Origin: Fidelibacterota bacterium
GTDB taxonomy: Bacteria; Fidelibacterota; UBA8477; JABMPR01
Direction: 5' to 3'
Length of the DNA stretch: 64,000 nt
Assembly (NCBI GenBank): GCA_021734325.1
Contig: JAIPJF010000005.1
Coordinates: 68,028 to 132,027 of the forward strand
Part shown: in pieces, positions 58,349-64,000 of the stretch
Layout of the letters: each line of letters starts with the position of its first letter
Position numbering within the stretch: the stretch's first letter is position 1
Program-made: the position numbers and the translations under genes
The notes under the pieces: generated by a model
The model's input: only the letters and a program-made list of their open reading frames with translations
Told to the model about the DNA's origin: nothing
The model's database searches: none

Positions 58349-59310
58349 AGATAAAACTGACTGATATCAGTTTCCTGGCAAAGAACCATGAGTAATCGCT
58401 CGATCCCAATGGCGATCCCACCCGTGGCTTGCATTTTTCCCACAGCTTCTATCAGATCGTAATCGATGGGATGGGGCGGATAGCCAAGGGCAAGACGCTC
58501 TGCATTGGCGGATTTAAATCTACGCTCCTGTTCCAGAGAATCTGTCAATTCACTAAAAGCGTTCCCAATCTCCACCCCCTGGATATACAGCTCGAAGCGT
58601 TCAGACCACTTGTGCTCGGGCTCTTTCAGTTTTGAGAGCGCTGCCATGCTTGCAGGATAATCATAGATGATCTCAGCTTGAGTCATACCCAGGTTCGGTT
58701 CAATTATTTTCATCCAGACCCGAAAGAATATATCCTCAAAGCTTTCATTCTCGGGGATGGTCTCGTTCAAGATGTTTATGGATTCGTTCCGCCAGTATTT
58801 CGAGTCCTCCATTCCCCGCTCAAGATCGATCTGTCCATATTTTTCAAAACATTCCTGTATGCTGGTCCTTTTCGATTCCAACTCCCAGGAAAAGCCAGAA
58901 GGTTTTTGGATTTCTGGAAAACGAGACTGTAAAAATTCTAAAAGTCGATCAACATCATCCATGATTTCCAGGTAACTTCCTGGACGGTACCACTCGAGCA
59001 TGTTAAACTCTGGATGATGCAGAGGGCCTGACTCTCCATGATTACGAAAGACCCGGGCGATCTCAAATACTTTGTCAAACCCAGAACCCAGGGCTTTTTT
59101 AATGGCAAATTCAGGCGAGGTTGGGAGATAATATTCGATGACCTCACCATGAAAATTCAGATAGTTCGTTTTAAATCCATGCAGATGAACCTCCATTCCC
59201 GGTGAGGGCACAAGTAGAGGGGTCTCCAGCTCAAAGAAGTTCTCGCTGGTAAAGAATTCCCGGATCAGATTTATTAAACTTCTTTTTTGCTTCATGCGAG
59301 TTTTATTCAT
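58318..59310 (-). CDS. epmA: EF-P--lysine ligase-like (EpmA/GenX/PoxA) class II aaRS paralogue
   Basis: FFELETPLLVPSPGMEVHLHGF, TSPEFAIKKALGSGFDKVFEIARVFRNHGESGPLHHPEFNMLEWY, GGIAIGIERLLM. Confidence 0.93.
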   Translation of the reverse strand: MNKTRMKQKRSLINLIREFFTSENFFELETPLLVPSPGMEVHLHGFKTNYLNFHGEVIEYYLPTSPEFAIKKALGSGFDKVFEIARVFRNHGESGPLHHPEFNMLEWYRPGSYLEIMDDVDRLLEFLQSRFPEIQKPSGFSWELESKRTSIQECFEKYGQIDLERGMEDSKYWRNESINILNETIPENESFEDIFFRVWMKIIEPNLGMTQAEIIYDYPASMAALSKLKEPEHKWSERFELYIQGVEIGNAFSELTDSLEQERRFKSANAERLALGYPPHPIDYDLIEAVGKMQATGGIAIGIERLLMVLCQETDISQFYLQPLGEIRRI

Positions 59311-59383
59311 GGGAAGAATATGGCTTTGTGGAAGCCGGTTTCAAAATTGTGATCTATGGTTATGTTAAAGGGTGGAGTAAAAT

Positions 59384-60049
59384 TTGAGAGAATCCCTGAA
59401 AAATAAACAAGAGCGAATGAAACGGATACTGGCCAGCCTCTATGAGGCATATCCAGATTCCAAATGCAGTTTGGAGCATCGGTCACCTTTCCAGCTCCTC
59501 ATTTCGACCATGCTCTCAGCGCAATGCACCGATGAGCGCGTGAATAAGGTCACCCCTGAACTTTTCAACTATTATCCCACTGCGCTTGCCATGGCTGCCG
59601 CTCCGGTCACACATCTGGCAGAGCTGGTTCGATCCACTGGATTTTTCAACAGTAAATCAAAGAATATGAGTGCCTGTGCCATTGCCATTATGGAAAGACA
59701 CGGGGGGGAAGTTCCAGCAGATCTTGAGGCTCTGGTAAAACTTCCCGGGGTGGGTCGTAAAACTGCCAATGTGGTGCTGGGAACAGGATTCCATATCCCC
59801 GGTATTGTGGTTGATACCCATGTCATCCGCATTGCCAATCTCCTGCGCATGACCGATCAGCAGGACGCGATGAAAATTGAATTTGAGTTGCAGAAGATCA
59901 TTGAAAAAGATCATTGGGTCATGTTCACCCATCTCATCATCGATCACGGGAGGGCAGTGTGCATTGCCCGACGTCCCCAGTGTCACAAATGTGTATTGGC
60001 CGAATACTGTCCTTCAGTTCTCCCGGAAGATGCGGTGAAGAAGAAATAA
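59384..60049 (+). CDS. nth: Endonuclease III
   Basis: LISTMLSAQCTDERVNKVTPELF, LPGVGRKTANVVLG HhH, C-terminal CxxxxxxCxxCxxxxxC-type Fe-S motif. Confidence 0.96.
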   Translation: MRESLKNKQERMKRILASLYEAYPDSKCSLEHRSPFQLLISTMLSAQCTDERVNKVTPELFNYYPTALAMAAAPVTHLAELVRSTGFFNSKSKNMSACAIAIMERHGGEVPADLEALVKLPGVGRKTANVVLGTGFHIPGIVVDTHVIRIANLLRMTDQQDAMKIEFELQKIIEKDHWVMFTHLIIDHGRAVCIARRPQCHKCVLAEYCPSVLPEDAVKKK

Positions 60050-60050
60050 T

Positions 60051-60326
60051 ATGGATACTGCTATTTCCTTTCTGGTAAGGGGGCGCGTTCAAGGAGTTGC
60101 TTTCAGGGCATTTGTCAAGAGCAGTGCCCAGCAATTGGGTCTCAAAGGCTGGGTCAAGAATGATATTGATGGCTCAGTACGTGGGCAAGTCGAGGGTGAT
60201 CAGGGGCTGGTGATCGAATTTATGAAACAGATTCGGATCGGAAATCGCTGGTCAGATGTTGAAGCTCTGGAAGAAAAGGTTCTCCCTTGTAGTGGAGAAT
60301 TTACCGGTTTTGAAATTCGGTATTAG
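60051..60326 (+). CDS. Acylphosphatase
   Basis: VRGRVQGVAFRAFVKSSAQQLGLKGWVKNDIDGSVRGQVEGD. Confidence 0.93.
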   Translation: MDTAISFLVRGRVQGVAFRAFVKSSAQQLGLKGWVKNDIDGSVRGQVEGDQGLVIEFMKQIRIGNRWSDVEALEEKVLPCSGEFTGFEIRY

Positions 60327-60472
60327 CATTTCTAGACATAAATAATGTTTCACTTGTCTTTCCGGGTCGCGGCTATCAGGTTGTGAGGTGGCACTTTCGC
60401 ATTTGGGATCGCTTCGGTCATTAGACTCATTCGCGAAGACGAAAATGAAAATTTTTAAAAGAGGGTGATAGA

Positions 60473-60817
60473 GTGAAGCCGGTATTTTTTGACAAGAAAA
60501 CATGTGGGACCTGCAAGAAGGCCCAGGCGTATCTGAATGAAAACAAGGTGGAATTTGAAATCATAGATATCATCAATAAGCCACCTGATCGAGAATTGCT
60601 GAATAAATTCATTGATGAAGACAATGTGAAGCAATACTTGAATCCCCGCAGCGCGATTTATCGTGAACTTAAATTGGGGGAAAATATTCCAGATAAAGCG
60701 CGGGCAATTGAGTTGATGCTCCAGGATTCGAATTTGATCAAGCGACCCTTTATTGTGAAGGGGGAAATTGCCAGCTTTGGATTCAAACCTGAGGAATTTC
60801 AAGAGAAATGGGTTTAA
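60473..60817 (+). CDS. ArsC/Spx/YffB-family thioredoxin-fold protein
   Basis: FFDKKTCGTCKKAQAYL (CxxC) and IKRPFIV motifs; GTG start. Confidence 0.88.
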   Translation: MKPVFFDKKTCGTCKKAQAYLNENKVEFEIIDIINKPPDRELLNKFIDEDNVKQYLNPRSAIYRELKLGENIPDKARAIELMLQDSNLIKRPFIVKGEIASFGFKPEEFQEKWV

Positions 60818-60900
60818 TAACACCTGTAAAAAAATAGAATCCTTGCATAGTCGTCAAATTATGCCCATGACAAGTAAAAATTAAAAAGAAGGATATATCG

Positions 60901-61131
60901 ATGGAAAAAGTAATTGGTGAACTTGAAAGAAGTGAGACTGAAAAAATAATTGTTCAGGTGAAAGAATTCAAGGGTCGTACTTATGTTGATTTTAGAATTC
61001 ATTATCTGGCTGATGAAAATGAATGGCGTCCAACTCAGAAGGGCATCACCGTGGCTCCCTCACTTTGGGAGGAATTCACAAAACATGTTGATGAAACAAG
61101 TAAATTCCTTAATGAAGAGAAGCTGATCTAA
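60901..61131 (+). CDS. PC4-like (YdbC-type) ssDNA-binding coactivator domain protein
   Basis: IVQVKEFKGRTYVDFRIHYLADENEWRPTQKGITVAPSLWEEF matches the bacterial PC4-fold pattern. Confidence 0.85.
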   Translation: MEKVIGELERSETEKIIVQVKEFKGRTYVDFRIHYLADENEWRPTQKGITVAPSLWEEFTKHVDETSKFLNEEKLI

Positions 61132-61927
61132 AGTTTTCTCGCAACAATTCTCGTCTGAGCTGTTGTTTTTTTGTAAAGAATTGTCGGTAAACGATGGCTA
61201 GCATGATCATGTTGGCCATGGTCGCTGTTGTGAACCACATATACATGATCATGATCTGATATCGCACAGCGATCAAGGGATCAATCCCGGCCAGGATCTG
61301 GCCCGTCATCACACCAGGGAGTTGTACAAGACCCACAGTCATCAAGCTGTTGATGTTTGGAATAAGGGCTGCATGCATGGAGGCCTTCATTGAATCAAAG
61401 ACAGCCTGTTTTGGACTGGCTCCCAGTGAAAGCAAGGTCTCAATTTCCTTTTCCCTGTGTTTTAATTCTGCAACAAAACGGTTGGCCGTTAATGAGGTTG
61501 AATTCAGTCCATTACCAATGATCATCCCACCAATGGGAATGGCAGCATAGGGTGAATACCATGGCTTTACATCCAGAATGAACAGCAGGATAGTGCCTAG
61601 AATAAAGATGGCAGACCCCAGCAGGGAGATCAGCATGGATGAGAAGAAATGAGGGATCTCATTTTTCTGTCGACGGGTCCCTTCATAGCTGGCTATGAGG
61701 ATCATGATCAGGAGCAGACCCAGCATGAATGCCCAATGCTGTTGATCGAAGAACCAGGTTAGCACATAACCCATGACTGTAAGTTGCACAAAAGTCCTGA
61801 GCGTTCCGATAAGCAGGGTATTTTCCAGACCAAGTTTCCATTTTTTTATCAGTATCACAGAAATGGCGACAAAAACCAGGGAGATGATCACATCATTCCA
61901 GGAGAGAACATAAAAATCAGGTCTCAT
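61109..61927 (-). CDS. fetB: FetB-type (UPF0014) permease
   Basis: SYEGTRR, MIIGNGLNSTSLTANRF, LPGVMTGQILAGIDPLIAVRYQIMIMYM; start MRPDFYVL at 61927; track start 62080. Confidence 0.93.
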   Translation of the reverse strand: MRPDFYVLSWNDVIISLVFVAISVILIKKWKLGLENTLLIGTLRTFVQLTVMGYVLTWFFDQQHWAFMLGLLLIMILIASYEGTRRQKNEIPHFFSSMLISLLGSAIFILGTILLFILDVKPWYSPYAAIPIGGMIIGNGLNSTSLTANRFVAELKHREKEIETLLSLGASPKQAVFDSMKASMHAALIPNINSLMTVGLVQLPGVMTGQILAGIDPLIAVRYQIMIMYMWFTTATMANMIMLAIVYRQFFTKKQQLRRELLRENFRSASLH

Positions 61928-62654
61928 GGCTAACCTCCCTTCCCGATAATCCGACCTTTTTAAAGGCGCCCTGCTCGTCGAGTACCTTGAAGGGGCCATC
62001 CGCAACAATCTCTCCGTTGGATAAAAGAATAACACGTTGGGCATATTCCCGCATAAGCAGGTGGTCGTGTGAAACGACAATGATGGTCAGATCCAGTTCC
62101 CGACGTAATTTATCTACCAGATCCATGATAGCTCGTGCCAGTTTTGAATCCAGATTTGAGGTCGGCTCATCCAGAAGTAGGACTTGTGGATGATTTAGCA
62201 GGGTACACGCCAGTGCAAGTCGTTGTTGTTCACCACCGGAAAGGTCTTTGGCATTTTTACCAAGATTAAACTCTTCCAGGCCAACTTGATTGAGAATGGA
62301 ACGTAGTTCGTGATCCAGGAGATGACTGATGCTGTTATTCCAGCGTCCGGCTATCATGAGGTTCTCTTTGATGCTACCCTGGAAAACCACAGGATTTTGA
62401 AAGAGAATACCAACATTCTGCCGTAACGACTGAATATCAGATTCAATTGGACTTCCACGGAACTGGATCGATCCATTGCTGGGACTGCTCAGGGCATTGA
62501 ACATCCTTAATAAGGAACTTTTCCCAGCACCAGAAGCGCCCAAAACAGTCAGAAATTCTCCCTTGTTAACGGTGAAGCTCAGTGCGTTTAGAAGCTGTTT
62601 ACCGTTCACCTGCAGGGACACGTCATCGAATCGAAATATTTGGTCGACAATCAT
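61917..62654 (-). CDS. fetA: FetA-type ABC ATPase
   Basis: GASGAGKSSLLRM, LSGGEQQRLALA, LLLDEPTSNLD; overlaps fetB. Confidence 0.93.
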   Translation of the reverse strand: MIVDQIFRFDDVSLQVNGKQLLNALSFTVNKGEFLTVLGASGAGKSSLLRMFNALSSPSNGSIQFRGSPIESDIQSLRQNVGILFQNPVVFQGSIKENLMIAGRWNNSISHLLDHELRSILNQVGLEEFNLGKNAKDLSGGEQQRLALACTLLNHPQVLLLDEPTSNLDSKLARAIMDLVDKLRRELDLTIIVVSHDHLLMREYAQRVILLSNGEIVADGPFKVLDEQGAFKKVGLSGREVSHET

Positions 62655-62775
62655 GCTCCCATATTAAAGTGTAACAACTTTAAAAGTAATATTATATAAG
62701 ATGAAGCCGCTTCGTGATTTTTGTTTCCCCAAATTTCCCTGAGTTTACCTTTGGGGCTGAATTTGGAGAGCATTT

Positions 62776-63951
62776 ATGGTATTAAGAATAGTAGGACCGG
62801 ACTTTTTCGATCTTTCAAGTTTGCTCAGCGAGGAAGAGCTCGCCGTTCAAAATTCAACGCATGAGTGGGTCAGGGAACGCTTTAAACCTTTGGTTGCCAG
62901 CCATTTTCAAGAGGGGACATTCCCCATGGAATTGCGTAATGAAATGGGTGAAATGGGATTTTTTGGCTCAAATTTACCTGAGGAGTATGGCACTGCCGGA
63001 CTCAATAATATTGCCTATGGTCTCATGATGCAGGAGTTGGAAAGAGGCGATTCCGGTCTAAGAAGTTTTGCCTCAGTTCAGGGAGCTTTGGTCATGTGGC
63101 CGATATGGGAATATGGCTCAGAGGAACAAAAGGATCACTGGCTACCCCTTCTGGCATCAGGTGAGAAGATCGGCTGTTTTGGCTTAACCGAACCAGATTT
63201 TGGATCAAACCCAGGTGGTATGCTGACCAGGGTAAAGCAGGAGGGTGATAGCTATATCCTCAATGGCACCAAGATGTGGATCACCAATTCACCCGTTGCC
63301 GATGTCGCTTTAATATGGGCAAAGGATGATGCTGGAGAGGTTCAGGGCTTTCTGGTGGAGCGGGGGACTCCGGGTTTTGAGACACCGGAAATCAAGGGGA
63401 AATTGTCCCTCCGGGCGTCCATCACTGGCGAGATCATCCTTAGTCAATGCAGAATACCTCTGACAAACAAGCTTCCAGATGCGAATGGTCTACGGGCTCC
63501 CCTGAGCTGCCTCACCCAGGCACGGTACGGGATCAACTGGGGTGTGATTGGTGCAGCCATTGACTGTTATGAAGAAGCGCTGGATTATGCGAAGAACCGC
63601 ATTCAATTTGAGAAACCGATTGCAGCCTACCAACTGACTCAGGAAAAACTGGCCAATATGTTGAACGAAATTACCAAAGCTCAGTTTCTTACCCTGCAAC
63701 TCGGACGCTTGAAGGATCGCCAGACACTGAATCATACCCAGGTAAGCTTGTCCAAGATGAACAATGTTAGGATGGCGATTGATATTGCCAGAACGGCCAG
63801 GACCATTTTGGGCGCCAGTGGCATCACAGATGAATATGTTTCAATGAGACATGCCATGAATCTTGAATCTGTGCTGACATACGAGGGCACCCATGAGATG
63901 CACACCCTGGTTGTGGGAGAGAGCATTACTGGCATTCCGGCGTTCCGCTGA
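62776..63951 (+). CDS. Acyl-CoA dehydrogenase, glutaryl-CoA dehydrogenase-like
   Basis: GCFGLTEPDFGSNPGGMLTRVK, TQARYGINWGVIGAA, EGTHEMHTLVVGESITG. Confidence 0.92.
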   Translation: MVLRIVGPDFFDLSSLLSEEELAVQNSTHEWVRERFKPLVASHFQEGTFPMELRNEMGEMGFFGSNLPEEYGTAGLNNIAYGLMMQELERGDSGLRSFASVQGALVMWPIWEYGSEEQKDHWLPLLASGEKIGCFGLTEPDFGSNPGGMLTRVKQEGDSYILNGTKMWITNSPVADVALIWAKDDAGEVQGFLVERGTPGFETPEIKGKLSLRASITGEIILSQCRIPLTNKLPDANGLRAPLSCLTQARYGINWGVIGAAIDCYEEALDYAKNRIQFEKPIAAYQLTQEKLANMLNEITKAQFLTLQLGRLKDRQTLNHTQVSLSKMNNVRMAIDIARTARTILGASGITDEYVSMRHAMNLESVLTYEGTHEMHTLVVGESITGIPAFR

Positions 63952-64000
63952 AACAAATAACCTCCTGACCGGTTAGAGTCAGTATCTAAATGAATGCACA

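Noticed and set aside
60360-60445. Degenerate TCATTGCGAG/GAAGCGA-type repeat before the Spx/ArsC gene
   Set aside because: Resembles common dispersed repeats, but too degraded to delimit arms with confidence.
1-64000. CRISPR arrays, rRNA, tRNA, prophage, intact IS, toxin-antitoxin or canonical defence islands
   Set aside because: Looked for and not seen; the CPBP protease at 30544 is the only family sometimes linked to phage defence and has no defence neighbours here.

Overview
A dense chromosomal window, roughly 90% coding, with no rRNA, tRNA, CRISPR array, intact transposase or prophage that I can recognise. TonB receptor plus DUF4249, an ECF sigma beside a DUF6249-like protein, and VEGSR-type intergenic palindromes suggest the FCB superphylum or a Marinimicrobia-like lineage. 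That is an inference from style, not a database result. Main blocks, left to right: a redox operon running off the left edge (HybB/NrfD-like N-terminus, Tat 4Fe-4S protein, membrane-anchored GcvH-like protein); S1/P1 nuclease, patatin and an ANKH/MATE-like transporter; a GGDEF sensor; TldD/TldE flanked by two diacylglycerol-kinase-family genes; a nickel-uptake operon (nikR, putative outer-membrane protein, CbiK-like, CbiL-like, cbiM, cbiQ, cbiO); etfBA plus acyl-CoA dehydrogenase next to an enoyl-reductase-like SDR; an AT-richer zwf-pgl-CPBP block; M1, M20 and M3 peptidases; ACR3, QueG and a minimal beta-carbonic-anhydrase-like protein; hsp20/acs with tandem hairpins between them; rubrerythrin; TonB receptor plus DUF4249; EpmA, Nth, acylphosphatase, Spx/ArsC and PC4-like proteins; FetAB; and a second acyl-CoA dehydrogenase. 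The strongest candidate for something undescribed is 50578..52275 (-). This single ORF appears to join an ECF-transporter S-like membrane domain, a second T-component-like membrane/coupling region and a C-terminal THEP1-type NTPase, with no conventional ABC ATPase gene adjacent. Secondary leads are the unnamed outer-membrane gene in the nickel operon, a 106-bp TIR-bounded intergenic element with a coding-like interior, the 128-aa carbonic-anhydrase-like protein, and the GcvH-like protein in the redox operon.
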